In this document: positions 34,463-43,639 of the stretch, piece after piece | Layout: each line of letters starts with the position of its first letter | Numbering within the stretch: the stretch's first letter is position 1 | NCBI RefSeq assembly: GCF_000214035.2 | Contig: NZ_AFHG01000029.1 | Span: 1 to 64,000 of the forward strand | Reading direction: 5' to 3' | From: Methyloversatilis universalis FAM5 | Lineage (GTDB): Bacteria; Pseudomonadota; Gammaproteobacteria; Burkholderiales; Rhodocyclaceae | DNA: 64,000 nucleotides | The notes under the pieces: model-generated | The model's input: only the letters and a program-made list of their open reading frames with translations | Database searches by the model: none | What the model was told of the DNA's origin: nothing | Made by a program: the position numbers and the translations under genes

Positions 34463-35241
34463 TGTTCGGACCGCTCAATCCGCCGCTGGCCGATTGGGCC
34501 GGCAAGCGCGTCTGGGTGATCGGCGCGTCGTCCGGCATCGGTGCAGCGCTGGCGCGCAAGCTGCTGCGCGCCGGGGCGCGGGTGGCCCTGACCGCGCGCG
34601 ATGCCGTCCGTGTCGCCGAGGTGGCCGGCCTGTCGCCGCTCGCGCTGCCGCTGCCGCTCGACGTGTCCGAACCGGGCGCCCTGCAGGACGCCACGGCCGA
34701 ACTGCGGCGGCAGTGGGGCGGGCTGGACGCGGTGTTCTTCGTGGCGGCCCGCTACGGCGCGGTGCGGGCCTGGGAACTGGACGGCGAGGATATCGACGCC
34801 ACGCTGCGCACCAATGTGGCGGCGGTCATGCACGGCTGTGCCGCGGTGCTGCCCGGCATGCTGGAGCGCGGCAGTGGTGCGCTGGTCATCGTGTCCAGCG
34901 TGGCCGGCTACCGCGGCCTGCCCAAGGCACTGGTCTATGGCGCGAGCAAGGCGGCCCTGATCAATTTCGCCGAAGCGCTCTATCTCGACCTGCATCCGCG
35001 CGGGCTGGGCGTGCATCTGGTGTGCCCGGGCTTCGTCGAGACACCGCTGACCGCGAACAATGACTTTCACATGCCGGCGCTGATCAGCCCGGACGAGGCG
35101 GCCGACCACATCCTGTCCGGCATGGCGCACGGCGATTTCCACATCCATTTTCCGAAGCGCTTCACCGCCTGGCTGAGGCTGATGCGCCTGCTACCCTACC
35201 GGCTCTATTTCGCGGCGGTGCGCCGGGTGACCGGGCTGTAG
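34462..35241 (+). CDS. Short-chain dehydrogenase/reductase
   Basis: A 259-aa SDR with cofactor motif GASSGIG (about 21-27) and active-site Y159-x-x-x-K163 (YGASK) with the upstream serine in IVSSVAG. It is the last gene of the lipid operon, sharing one base with the preceding stop. Likely reduces a keto- or oxidises a hydroxy-lipid intermediate; no specific substrate can be named. The next gene is convergent, 15 bases away. Confidence 0.88.
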   Translation: MFGPLNPPLADWAGKRVWVIGASSGIGAALARKLLRAGARVALTARDAVRVAEVAGLSPLALPLPLDVSEPGALQDATAELRRQWGGLDAVFFVAARYGAVRAWELDGEDIDATLRTNVAAVMHGCAAVLPGMLERGSGALVIVSSVAGYRGLPKALVYGASKAALINFAEALYLDLHPRGLGVHLVCPGFVETPLTANNDFHMPALISPDEAADHILSGMAHGDFHIHFPKRFTAWLRLMRLLPYRLYFAAVRRVTGL

Positions 35242-35256
35242 CCCGGCGGCGTCCGG

Positions 35257-36747
35257 CTAGCGCCTGCTCAGCCGCCGCAGCGCGATCACCACCGCGCTCA
35301 TCGACACCGCGACGCCGGCCAGGGCGGCCAGCCACAGCAGGCCCCAGCGCAGCGCGGGGCGGGCCGACAGCGCCGGAATCTCGAACGCGTGCGGCGCGTT
35401 GAACAGCCAGCGGCGCAGCCGTGCGGCGCGGTCCATGGTGCCGAGCAGACGGCCGTCCAGCCCGTCGATATGCACCCAGGTTTCAGCAGGATCCTCCAGC
35501 TGCACACGCCAGACCGGCAGTTCCTTTGGATCACGCCGGCCGTACCACCAGGCGTCCTCCGCGGTAATCCGTTCGATCGCATTGATGCGCGCGTCCGGCA
35601 GCAGCGCGCGCGCGACGGTTTCGGCGTGCTGTTCGGTCACGTCCGGGTGATCGAAGCCGGGCAGATCGAGCGCCCGGCGATAGCCTTCGCCATTGGTCAG
35701 CGTCATCCGCGCGTGCCCATCCACCCAGTACAGCTGGATGTCCTTCCAGGCGGTTTCGGCCAGCAGCGCATCGAGCGCCGCGCGCTGCGGCGGCCACGGG
35801 AATTCCGGCGCCACGCTGCCGGTGTAGCGGGCCATGGCCGCCTTGCCCGGCGGCGTGTTGCGCAGCCAGTCGCCGGGCGACATCGACAGCCAGCCGCTCA
35901 CCATCCAGGTCAGTACGAACAGACCGCCGCCGAGGCCGGCGAGGTGGTGCAGCTTCATCCAGCCGATGAAGGGGCTGAACGGTGACTGCCGGCGCAGGCG
36001 CTGCAGGCCCAGGACCAGACCGCTCAGCGCCGACAGGCAGCAGATGCCGGACACCCACAGCAGGGTCTGGCGCCACAGCTCCGACTTCTCGCGCAGCGGC
36101 GTGAAGTAGAACCAGTGGGGCACCGCACCCATCCAGTTCCACATCCGCTCGCGCCGGGTGGTGTCGCGCACCACTTCGCCACTGCGCGCCGATACGTACA
36201 GTTCGGTGCCGGCGTCATCGTCGAGCGCGATGCGGTGGAAGGGACGCTGCCGGTCCAGCGTGGCGAGAACGGTCCACTGGTCGCGCTCCACGGTGCCGGT
36301 CCAGCGGACGTGCAGTGCGCCCGAAAAGGCCCGGGCGATCGCTTCGGCGCGGGCCAGATCCACCGCGTCGATGCGGCTACCGGTGTCGGCGCTTACCGTG
36401 TGCCGGCTGCCGTCGGCCAGCACCATGCGCCAGACCGGCTCATGGCCGCCGTCCTCGCGCACCATCGACTCCAGCCACAGCTTGCGCGGGAAGTTGTGCA
36501 CGCCGGCGGCGCGCAGCGCGGCGTCCGGCGTCACCCGCAGCAGGCTGCCGTCGATCGGCGCCAGTCCGCGCAGCCGCTCGGCGTCGGTCAGCGACGGAAA
36601 GCCGACCACGCTCATGACCAGACCGGACAGGAACCACATCAGGAACAGCAGACAGCCGGCGATGCCCAGCCAGCGGTGCAGCGCACGCAGGGTCTGGAAC
36701 AGCCGCGCGAGCACGGTCTGACGGGTGAGCGTGAAGGGCTGGAACAT
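35257..36747 (-). CDS. PepSY-associated membrane protein
   Basis: A 496-aa membrane protein with a helix near the N terminus (about 25-48), a large periplasmic PepSY-type region (about 60-190), further helices around 205-225, 245-265 and 275-300, a second PepSY-like region and a final helix near the C terminus. This is the layout of PiuB/iron-regulated PepSY-TM reductase-like proteins. The ATG at 36747 overlaps the upstream stop (TGATG); a GTG one codon earlier is possible. Coupled to the DUF2878 gene; role unknown, perhaps periplasmic electron transfer or iron related. Confidence 0.78.
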   Translation of the reverse strand: MFQPFTLTRQTVLARLFQTLRALHRWLGIAGCLLFLMWFLSGLVMSVVGFPSLTDAERLRGLAPIDGSLLRVTPDAALRAAGVHNFPRKLWLESMVREDGGHEPVWRMVLADGSRHTVSADTGSRIDAVDLARAEAIARAFSGALHVRWTGTVERDQWTVLATLDRQRPFHRIALDDDAGTELYVSARSGEVVRDTTRRERMWNWMGAVPHWFYFTPLREKSELWRQTLLWVSGICCLSALSGLVLGLQRLRRQSPFSPFIGWMKLHHLAGLGGGLFVLTWMVSGWLSMSPGDWLRNTPPGKAAMARYTGSVAPEFPWPPQRAALDALLAETAWKDIQLYWVDGHARMTLTNGEGYRRALDLPGFDHPDVTEQHAETVARALLPDARINAIERITAEDAWWYGRRDPKELPVWRVQLEDPAETWVHIDGLDGRLLGTMDRAARLRRWLFNAPHAFEIPALSARPALRWGLLWLAALAGVAVSMSAVVIALRRLSRR

Positions 36748-37391
36748 CACGCGGGCAGCGGGCGTCGCCGTGGCCGCAGCGCGGTCAGCCAGTCCAGCAT
36801 GCAGTAGAAGGCACCGGCGGCCAGCGGCGGATTGGCGGACACCAGCGCCAGCCCCGGTACCTGGTCACGCCAGGTCCAGGCGCCGAGCGCGGTGCCGTAC
36901 AGCTCCATGCACAGTGCCAGCACGAACATGGTCGAGTACAGCCGCGGCGACGGGCCGTAGCGCAGCGCCAGCATATAGAGCGCGAACAGCGGCAGATTGG
37001 CGGTGTCGCCACCGACCGCGAGACCTGCCAGCACCAGGCCGCCCGCCAGTGGCGGCACCGCGTCGGTGGCGCGATGCGGCAGCCGGTCGGCCAGCCAGAC
37101 GCCGAGCGCGTACAGCAGCACATGGCCGGGTGGCACGAACAGCGGCAGATTGCCCAGCCGGTAGTCGTACAGGCCCCACAGCAGAGACAGCACGATTTCG
37201 CCGAAGGTCGCCCAGGCCAGGCACACGGTCCATTGCATGCGCTGATCCGCATGGCCGGACCACCACATGAAGCCGAACAGCAGCCAGGTCCACAGCGCGA
37301 CCGCCGGCTGCGCCCAGGCCAGACCGCAGGCGTCCAGCCACAGACCGCCGGCGATGGTCAGTGCGGTGGCAAGGGCGAGCGGGGCGTTCAT
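36747..37391 (-). CDS. DUF2878 integral membrane protein
   Basis: A 214-aa protein of about six to seven helices, rich in Trp and Leu, matching DUF2878 in its [16 protein letters not shown] and WGLYDYR segments. DUF2878 genes are frequent members of the same DUF1365/Cfa-like/DUF3833 lipid cluster, so this gene and its PepSY partner may belong functionally to the operon they converge on. Start taken at 37391; a further ATG at 37442 would add 17 residues. Divergent from chorismate synthase. Confidence 0.75.
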   Translation of the reverse strand: MNAPLALATALTIAGGLWLDACGLAWAQPAVALWTWLLFGFMWWSGHADQRMQWTVCLAWATFGEIVLSLLWGLYDYRLGNLPLFVPPGHVLLYALGVWLADRLPHRATDAVPPLAGGLVLAGLAVGGDTANLPLFALYMLALRYGPSPRLYSTMFVLALCMELYGTALGAWTWRDQVPGLALVSANPPLAAGAFYCMLDWLTALRPRRRPLPA

Positions 37392-37479
37392 GGTGGCGGT
37401 ACGGAGGCTGGCGGTGCGGCGGAAGGCCGCAGGGGCCTGCATGGTAAACTCACGGGCTCGAAAAATCGCGGGTTTTCCC

Positions 37480-38652
37480 ATGTCCGGCAATACTCTGGGC
37501 ACGCTGTTCCGTGTCACGTCCTTCGGTGAATCGCATGGCCCGGCCATCGGCTGCGTGGTCGATGGCTGCCCGCCCGGGCTGAAGCTCGACGCGGCCGACA
37601 TCCAGGCCGAACTGGATCGCCGCAAGCCCGGCACTTCGCGCCACGTGACCCAGCGTCGCGAACCGGACGAAGTGGAAATCCTGTCCGGCGTGTTCGAAGG
37701 CGTCACCACCGGCACGCCGATCGGCCTGCTCATCCGCAACCAGGACCAGCGCTCGAAGGATTACGGCAACATCGCCGAAACCTTCCGCCCGGGTCACGCC
37801 GATTACGCCTACTGGCAGAAGTACGGCATCCGCGACCACCGTGGCGGCGGCCGTTCGTCCGCACGCGAAACCGCGGTGCGGGTGGCGGCCGGCGCGATCG
37901 CGCGCAAGTGGCTGCGCGAACGCTACGGCATCGACATCCACGGCTGGATGAGCCAGCTCGGCCCGATCCGCATCGAATACCGCGACCGCGACGCGATCGC
38001 GAACAACCCCTTCTTCGCGCCGGACGTCAGCGTGCTGCCGGAACTCGAACTGTTCATGGACAAGCTGCGCAAGTCCGGCGATTCCTGCGGCGCGCGCATC
38101 GACGTGGTCGCCAGCGGCCTGCCGGTGGGCTGGGGCGAGCCGGTGTATGACCGGCTGGATGCCGACATCGCCTACGCGATGATGGGCATCAACGCGGTCA
38201 AGGGCGTGGAGATCGGCGCCGGTTTCGCCAGCATCGAACAGCGCGGCACCGAACATTCGGACGAAATGTCTCCGGAAGGCTTTCTGTCGAACAACGCCGG
38301 CGGCGTGCTGGGCGGCATTTCGACCGGCCAGGACCTGCGGGTGTCGATCGCGATCAAGCCCACCTCCAGCATCCGGCTGGACCGGCATTCGATCGACAAG
38401 GCCGGCAATCCGGTCATCGTGAATACCCACGGCCGGCACGACCCCTGCGTCGGCATCCGCGCGACACCGGTGGCCGAAGCCATGCTGGCCCTGGTGCTGA
38501 TCGACCACGCGCTGCGCCACCGCGCGCAGTGCGGCGATGTCGAAGTGGCCACGCCGCGCATCCCTGCGCAGGCGCCGGCAGCGGTGGTGGAGCGGCTGCG
38601 CGCCGCCCGCGACGCCGAACAGGCCGCCGGGCAGGCCGACGAACAGGACTGA
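37480..38652 (+). CDS. aroC: Chorismate synthase
   Basis: AroC (390 aa) makes chorismate from 5-enolpyruvylshikimate 3-phosphate, the last common step of aromatic amino acid synthesis, using reduced FMN. All three signatures are present: [18 protein letters not shown] near the N terminus, [11 protein letters not shown] near 125, and [16 protein letters not shown] near 325. The N terminus [20 protein letters not shown] matches the family, fixing the start at 37480 although no strong ribosome site precedes it. Stands alone; a terminator follows. Confidence 0.97.
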   Translation: MSGNTLGTLFRVTSFGESHGPAIGCVVDGCPPGLKLDAADIQAELDRRKPGTSRHVTQRREPDEVEILSGVFEGVTTGTPIGLLIRNQDQRSKDYGNIAETFRPGHADYAYWQKYGIRDHRGGGRSSARETAVRVAAGAIARKWLRERYGIDIHGWMSQLGPIRIEYRDRDAIANNPFFAPDVSVLPELELFMDKLRKSGDSCGARIDVVASGLPVGWGEPVYDRLDADIAYAMMGINAVKGVEIGAGFASIEQRGTEHSDEMSPEGFLSNNAGGVLGGISTGQDLRVSIAIKPTSSIRLDRHSIDKAGNPVIVNTHGRHDPCVGIRATPVAEAMLALVLIDHALRHRAQCGDVEVATPRIPAQAPAAVVERLRAARDAEQAAGQADEQD

Positions 38653-38700
38653 CCGGACGCGGCGGGCGCCGACGTCGCGCCGCCCGCGCCGGCTGTCTGC

Positions 38701-38727
38701 AGGGCCGCGCCGCCGGCCCTTTTTTTC
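38701..38727 (+). terminator. Rho-independent terminator of aroC
   Basis: Stem AGGGCCG / CGGCCCT with a six-base loop, followed by a run of seven T. Confidence 0.85.
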
Positions 38728-38954
38728 GCCCGTCTACCTGACGCGCCTGATTCCTCTTTCCGCCTGAGTGCGTGTGACCGCCGCGCTCGCGTGCGCGGCC
38801 TGCATTAAAGGTTTTCGTCACCTTATCTGATCTCCCGCCTGCCCGTTGCGGGTCGATCCGCACAAGGACCGATCCGGCCTGCGTACGCCGTGCCCGTCAT
38901 CCATTCCGGATGAGGGCCCTGGCGGCCGATGCGCACAGCATGCGTCTCCGGAAC

Positions 38955-38996
38955 GGGAAATTTTCCCTGCGTGAATTTGTCGGGATGATTTCCCTG
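38955..38996. promoter_or_regulatory. Two direct GGGA-N5-TCCCTG boxes
   Basis: GGGAAATTTTCCCTG (38955-38969) and GGGATGATTTCCCTG (38982-38996) repeat 27 bases apart; each is itself a dyad GGGA-N5-TCCC. A third near-identical copy lies before the other PEP-CTERM locus (22827). Confidence 0.55.
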
Positions 38997-39050
38997 TGTC
39001 CGCTGGCCCGGTGCCCAGTACAACTCGCGGAAACAAACTGCCCGTGGTCG

Positions 39051-39069
39051 TGTAGGAGTCTGTCCTACG
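39051..39069. promoter_or_regulatory. Palindromic box TGTAGGA-N5-TCCTACG
   Basis: Same box as at 22755-22773 with one outer mismatch and centre GTCTG. It ends 9 bases before the receptor start codon, so binding there could block initiation or transcription. Confidence 0.6.
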
Positions 39070-39078
39070 CGGAATCCG

Positions 39079-41691
39079 ATGAAGAGGCTCGACAAGCGAG
39101 GAGGGGCGGCGTGCTTCGTGCCCGCCCTGGTGCTGCTGTGCGGCAGCGCCACTGCACAGGAAAAGACCGAAGTGCGCCTGGAGGAAGTCAACATCCGTGC
39201 GCCGCGCATCATCACGCCGCTGCCCGGCGTGAGCATGGAGCGCGAACAGACCACGGTGAACGTGCAGAGCGCGACCGACGCCGATCTGCGCAACCAGCAG
39301 TCGATCAACATCGCCGACTACCTGAATACGCAGGGCCAGTCGATCACGGTGAACGACTACGCCGGCAACCCCTTCCAGCAGGACATCAGCTTCCGCGGCT
39401 TTTCCGCCTCGCCGCTGGTGGGCACGCCGCAGGGCCTGTCGGTCTATCTCGATGGCGTGCGGGTGAACGAGCCCTTCGGCGAGGTGGTGAACTGGGATCT
39501 GATTCCGACGCTGGCGATTTCCCGCACCGATCTCATCCCGGGCTCCAACCCGCTGTTCGGTCTGAATACGCTCGGCGGCGCGCTGTCGCTGCAGACCAAG
39601 TCCGGCTTCACGTCGGAGCGCTTCGAAGCCACCCGTACCCAGGGCTCGTGGGGGCGCAGCCAGAACCAGCTGGCGGTCGGCGGCAACAACGGTACCCTGG
39701 CCGGCTTTGTCGCCTTGAGCGAATTCCGCGAGGACGGCTGGCGCAACAACTCGCCCAGCCAGGTGAACCAGTATTTCGGCCGCATCGACGCGCGCATCGG
39801 TGCCAGCGAATGGACCGCCTCGCTGCTCAAGGTCGACAACAGGCTGACCGGCAATGGCCTGGTGCCCTATGAGGAATGGCAGATCCGTCCGCAGTCGGTG
39901 TTCACCTCGCCGGACACCACGGACAACGATCTCACCCACGTCAATCTGCGCGCCCGCTTTGATGTCAGCGACCGCGACAGCGTGTCGGTGGGCGTGTATC
40001 AGCGCAAGCTCACCCAGCGTTCGGTGGGCGGCGACTTCTGGGACGATTTCGACCGTCTGTCCTATGGCCGGCTCGACGACTGCCCGCTGACCCATTTCCC
40101 CTTCGTGTCCGCCAACGGCGCCTACGATCCGAACGGTCCGACCTCGCCCGGCTGTCCCGGCTTTTCGCCGAACGGCCTGTTCAATATCGGCGGCACCTCG
40201 CAGGAGGCCCTGGGTACCACGGTGCAGTGGGTGCATGTGGGCGACGAGCACCAGCTGGTGTTCGGCGGCACCTTCGACCGCAATGACCTCAGCTACGGTC
40301 AGGGCCAGATGCTGGGCTTCATCGACGCCGACCGGAACGTGTACACCGATCCGGCCAAGGCGGCGGACCTCGGTCTGTCGGCGCTGGACACGGTGATCCA
40401 GCGCAACTTTCTGACCGGCAGCAACGAATCGCTCTCTTTCTTCGCGACCGATACCTGGACGGTGCGCGACAACCTGTTCGTGAACTACGGCCTGCGCTGG
40501 AGTCGCACCCACGTGCGCAACCAGCTGGTGTCGGACAAGCCGATACCGCTCTACCAGTTCACACCGGCCTTCCTGAACAGCCGTCAGCAGCGCTGCGGCA
40601 CGCTGGCCGACGCCGCGGCCCGTTTCCTGTGTTCCGAAGGTGATTACACCTACTACAGCACCAATCCGTCCTTCGGCGTGTCCTGGCTGCCCGAACCGAC
40701 GCTCAACCTCTACCTGAACGTAAGTCAGGGGGCGCGCACGCCGTCGGTGATCGAACTGGGCTGTGCGCGCGACAGGGAACTGGAAAACGTGAACAACGGC
40801 AAGAGCATCGGCTGCTCGGTGCCGACCGCGCTGACCAGCGACCCCTACCTGCCGCAGGTGCGTTCCTTCAGCACCGAACTGGGCGTGCGCGGCTCGGCCT
40901 ATGACGGCAAGCTGGAATTCAACGCCACGATGTTCGAAACCCAGCTTGAGGACGACATCCTGTTCGTGTCGCTGGGCCGCAAGAACCGCGGCGTGTTCGA
41001 CACCTTCAAGCACACCGCACGCCGCGGTTTCGAACTGGGTCTGAACGCCAAGGTCGGGGCACACACCTTCCGCATCGCCTATACCCGCCTCGACGCCAAG
41101 TTCGGCTCCTACGCCAAGGTGGTGAACCAGTCGAACAGCAGTTCGAACAGCACCGCCGGACAGCTCAACGAATTCACGATCGAACCGGGCGACCGCATCC
41201 CCGGCATTCCGCGCGACGTGCTGCGCATGGGCTGGGCCTTCGACGTAACCGACAAGATGAATGTGGGCATCAACATGATCGCCCACGCGGGCTCGTTTTC
41301 GCGCGGCAACGAGAACAACGAACACCAGGCGGGCGGCGACGACAACTTCGGCGAGTCCTTCGGGGGCGGCGCCAACGGGCTCGGCCGCGCCTACCTCGGC
41401 AAGGGCACTACCTCCGGCTACGCCATCTTCAACTTTGTCGGCCGCTATCGCATCACCCGCGACCTGACCTTCTTCGCCCGCGTCGACAACATTTTCGACA
41501 AGCGCTACGTCACCGCCAGCGAACTCGAACTGAATCCCTTCGTCGCCGGCAGCTTCGGCGGTCGTGATGCCTCCGGCTTCAACTACAACTCGTTCGCATG
41601 GACCCATTCGCAGTTCGTCGGGCCGGGCGCGCCGCGTGCCGGCTGGTTCGGACTGACCTATGCCTTTGACACGGTGGCGAGCAGCCGATGA
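39079..41691 (+). CDS. TonB-dependent receptor of the PEP-CTERM locus
   Basis: An 870-aa outer-membrane receptor: signal peptide to about residue 26 (SATA), a plug domain (about 45-165, with SFRGFSASPLVGTPQGLSVY and DGVRVNEPFGEVVNWD), and a large barrel ending VASSR rather than the usual Phe. No STN signalling domain. It is followed within 59 bases by two PEP-CTERM genes on the same strand, likely one operon. The ligand is unknown. The start codon has no strong ribosome site; the TGTAGGA dyad lies just before it. Confidence 0.88.
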   Translation: MKRLDKRGGAACFVPALVLLCGSATAQEKTEVRLEEVNIRAPRIITPLPGVSMEREQTTVNVQSATDADLRNQQSINIADYLNTQGQSITVNDYAGNPFQQDISFRGFSASPLVGTPQGLSVYLDGVRVNEPFGEVVNWDLIPTLAISRTDLIPGSNPLFGLNTLGGALSLQTKSGFTSERFEATRTQGSWGRSQNQLAVGGNNGTLAGFVALSEFREDGWRNNSPSQVNQYFGRIDARIGASEWTASLLKVDNRLTGNGLVPYEEWQIRPQSVFTSPDTTDNDLTHVNLRARFDVSDRDSVSVGVYQRKLTQRSVGGDFWDDFDRLSYGRLDDCPLTHFPFVSANGAYDPNGPTSPGCPGFSPNGLFNIGGTSQEALGTTVQWVHVGDEHQLVFGGTFDRNDLSYGQGQMLGFIDADRNVYTDPAKAADLGLSALDTVIQRNFLTGSNESLSFFATDTWTVRDNLFVNYGLRWSRTHVRNQLVSDKPIPLYQFTPAFLNSRQQRCGTLADAAARFLCSEGDYTYYSTNPSFGVSWLPEPTLNLYLNVSQGARTPSVIELGCARDRELENVNNGKSIGCSVPTALTSDPYLPQVRSFSTELGVRGSAYDGKLEFNATMFETQLEDDILFVSLGRKNRGVFDTFKHTARRGFELGLNAKVGAHTFRIAYTRLDAKFGSYAKVVNQSNSSSNSTAGQLNEFTIEPGDRIPGIPRDVLRMGWAFDVTDKMNVGINMIAHAGSFSRGNENNEHQAGGDDNFGESFGGGANGLGRAYLGKGTTSGYAIFNFVGRYRITRDLTFFARVDNIFDKRYVTASELELNPFVAGSFGGRDASGFNYNSFAWTHSQFVGPGAPRAGWFGLTYAFDTVASSR

Positions 41692-41750
41692 GGGCCGCAC
41701 CAGTACACACCCACGCCGCACAAGCGGATTCCACCCGAGGAGAGCGCTTC

Positions 41751-42764
41751 ATGAAACTGACGCATCGAACACTGGCCGTGCTGTGTGCGGCCGTCACGCT
41801 GCCGGCCCAGGCCGGCGATTTCACCAGTCTGCTGTACGGCACCGGTCCGGGCACCGATCTGAAATGGGGCACCGCCGATGACACCAACGCGGTCGGCGCC
41901 GGTCCGGATCGCATCCTCGGCACGGCGGATGACACGACGGCCAAGGTGTCCGGCGCGGGTAATGTGCTGGGCGACAAGCTCTACCTCAAGGTTCCGGATG
42001 CACGGGCCGCTACGGCGACGACACCCGCCTACAAGCCCATCCTTTACAGCAGCGAGAACAGCAAGGTACCGCTGGCTATCGATTACTTCGCAACCGAATG
42101 GCGCTCCCAGGCCGGGGTGCCTGCGCGCGGCACGCACACCGCACAGGGCACGCTCACGCTGGTGGATTCACACGTCACGTTCGGCGCCTCTCTCGGAGGC
42201 GTTGCCATCGGCGATGTCTACGATTTCGTGTTCCGTGACTCGCGCGACAACACGCTGGTGTTCGGTACCCGGGTCGAACTGGGGCAGAAACCGACCTACG
42301 ATCAGGACGCGGAACTTAATTTCCTCTATCGCTACGGTTTCGTCGAAGGCAGCACCGTGTTCAAGACCGATATTGCCTGGACCTTCCTTGGCAACACCGA
42401 TCTGCGGCTGTACAACGCGGCCCGCGCTGACCTGCGCAGCCTGATCGGCACGCCGACACTGAATCTGAACGCGGTGTCCTTCCAGTCCGACATCAATCTG
42501 TCGGAAGGCAACCCGTTCAGCGGCCTGTACCTGATCAAGACCGATGCCACCGCCTACAAGACCATGGCCGGCGCGATCGGCTATTTCCAGGCGGGCGAGG
42601 AAGGGCAGGCACTGCTCTACAACACGATCGCCGGCTTTGCACCGACCGTGCCGCCGCCGGTCGTGGTGCCCAACCTGCCGGTGCCCGAGCCTTCCGAATA
42701 CGCACTGTTCCTCGCCGGTCTGGGGCTGATCGGTGTGGTCGCGCGCCGTCGCCTGCGCGCCTGA
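41751..42764 (+). CDS. PEP-CTERM sorting-domain secreted protein
   Basis: A 337-aa exported protein with signal peptide (to PAQA, about residue 19), a DxNxxGxGxD-like calcium-type stretch near 30-55 (GTADDTNAVGAGPD, repeated in part), the shared core (YDFVFRDSRDNTLVFGTR, GNPFSGLYLIKTDATAY, AIGYFQAGEEGQ) and a PEP-CTERM tail (VPEPSEYALFLAGLGLIG, ARRRLRA). It is a paralogue of the protein at 21798-22679. Start 41751 follows GAGGAGAG; a longer frame begins inside the receptor's stop. Probably exported and processed by an exosortase encoded elsewhere. Confidence 0.88.
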   Translation: MKLTHRTLAVLCAAVTLPAQAGDFTSLLYGTGPGTDLKWGTADDTNAVGAGPDRILGTADDTTAKVSGAGNVLGDKLYLKVPDARAATATTPAYKPILYSSENSKVPLAIDYFATEWRSQAGVPARGTHTAQGTLTLVDSHVTFGASLGGVAIGDVYDFVFRDSRDNTLVFGTRVELGQKPTYDQDAELNFLYRYGFVEGSTVFKTDIAWTFLGNTDLRLYNAARADLRSLIGTPTLNLNAVSFQSDINLSEGNPFSGLYLIKTDATAYKTMAGAIGYFQAGEEGQALLYNTIAGFAPTVPPPVVVPNLPVPEPSEYALFLAGLGLIGVVARRRLRA

Positions 42765-42800
42765 GCCAATTCCTTCCAAAACGACAGTCACGAGGTCAAC

Positions 42801-43574
42801 ATGAAACTGAAAGCGCTTGCCTTCTCACTGCTGCTGGGCCTGTCGGCCCAGTCCGCCCACGCCTTCGTCTCCCTGCCGGAGACCGGCCCGCTGCGCATCA
42901 CCGGCAGCAACAATCCGGCGGCCGATCCGCTCTTCCTGGGCTTCGACTGGAATCCGGCGGACAACGGCTACACCCGTGTAGCCCGCCGCATCAGCTCGGT
43001 CATCTATGACGGCACCGACATCGGTACCTTCTACGACTATGTCTATCGCTATACCGATGGCACGCTGGCGTTCGCGTCGCGTTTCGAACTGGACATCGGC
43101 GAAATCGACACCGGCGCCTTCGCCTACGAAACCGAAATCAACGACATCCTGCGTCGCGGCTATGCCGGCTACGACGTATCGGTCGGCTGGTACGACTCGG
43201 GCAGCGACAGCGACATGCGCCTGCAGAGCGTGGCGCACTCGAATGGCGTGCGCACCCGCCCGACCAATCCGGTCGATGTGTTCGACGACAACGTGGTCGA
43301 TTTCCGCACCGACGTTTCGGTCGAGGAAGAGAACCCGACCACCGGCTGGTACGTGCTGAAGACCAACGCGACCGAATTCACCTATCTGGTCGATGCGGTC
43401 ACCATCCGTCAGGCGCCGAGTCTTGACGGCGTGTCGCCGCCGCTGCGCACCGCCACCTTTGAAGGCTTCGCGCCGGTCACCGCGCCGGTGCCGGAACCGG
43501 AAACCTATGCACTGCTGCTGGCCGGCCTGGGCATGGTGGGTCTGGCGGCCCGCCGTCGCAAGCAGCCCTACTGA
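42801..43574 (+). CDS. PEP-CTERM sorting-domain secreted protein
   Basis: A 257-aa exported protein: signal peptide to about residue 21 (SAHA), a body more distantly related to the preceding one (YDYVYRYTDGTLAFASRFEL, GWYVLKTNATEFTY) and a PEP-CTERM tail (VPEPETYALLLAGLGMVG, ARRRKQPY). It lies 36 bases behind its neighbour and ends the operon at a strong terminator. Function unknown. Confidence 0.87.
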   Translation: MKLKALAFSLLLGLSAQSAHAFVSLPETGPLRITGSNNPAADPLFLGFDWNPADNGYTRVARRISSVIYDGTDIGTFYDYVYRYTDGTLAFASRFELDIGEIDTGAFAYETEINDILRRGYAGYDVSVGWYDSGSDSDMRLQSVAHSNGVRTRPTNPVDVFDDNVVDFRTDVSVEEENPTTGWYVLKTNATEFTYLVDAVTIRQAPSLDGVSPPLRTATFEGFAPVTAPVPEPETYALLLAGLGMVGLAARRRKQPY

Positions 43575-43611
43575 GCATCACGCTCGTCCCGGGCAACCGG
43601 GCGTTTCGTTC

Positions 43612-43639
43612 GAGCCGGGCCTGTGCCCGGCTCTTTTTT
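43612..43639 (+). terminator. Rho-independent terminator of the receptor/PEP-CTERM operon
   Basis: Stem GAGCCGGGC / GCCCGGCTC with loop CTGT and six T. The T-run reaches the stop codon of the convergent oxidoreductase gene. Confidence 0.92.

Larger units (their letters stand above)
38653..39078. other. Intergenic stretch: aroC terminator and control region of receptor/PEP-CTERM locus
   Basis: About 425 bases without a gene. It holds the aroC terminator (38701-38727), two GGGA-N5-TCCC dyads (38955, 38982) and the TGTAGGA-N5-TCCTAC box (39051). No clear sigma-70 or sigma-54 promoter could be set by eye. Confidence 0.55.

Noticed and set aside
38818-41721. A 967-codon minus-strand open frame
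   Set aside because: Antisense shadow of the TonB receptor at 39079.
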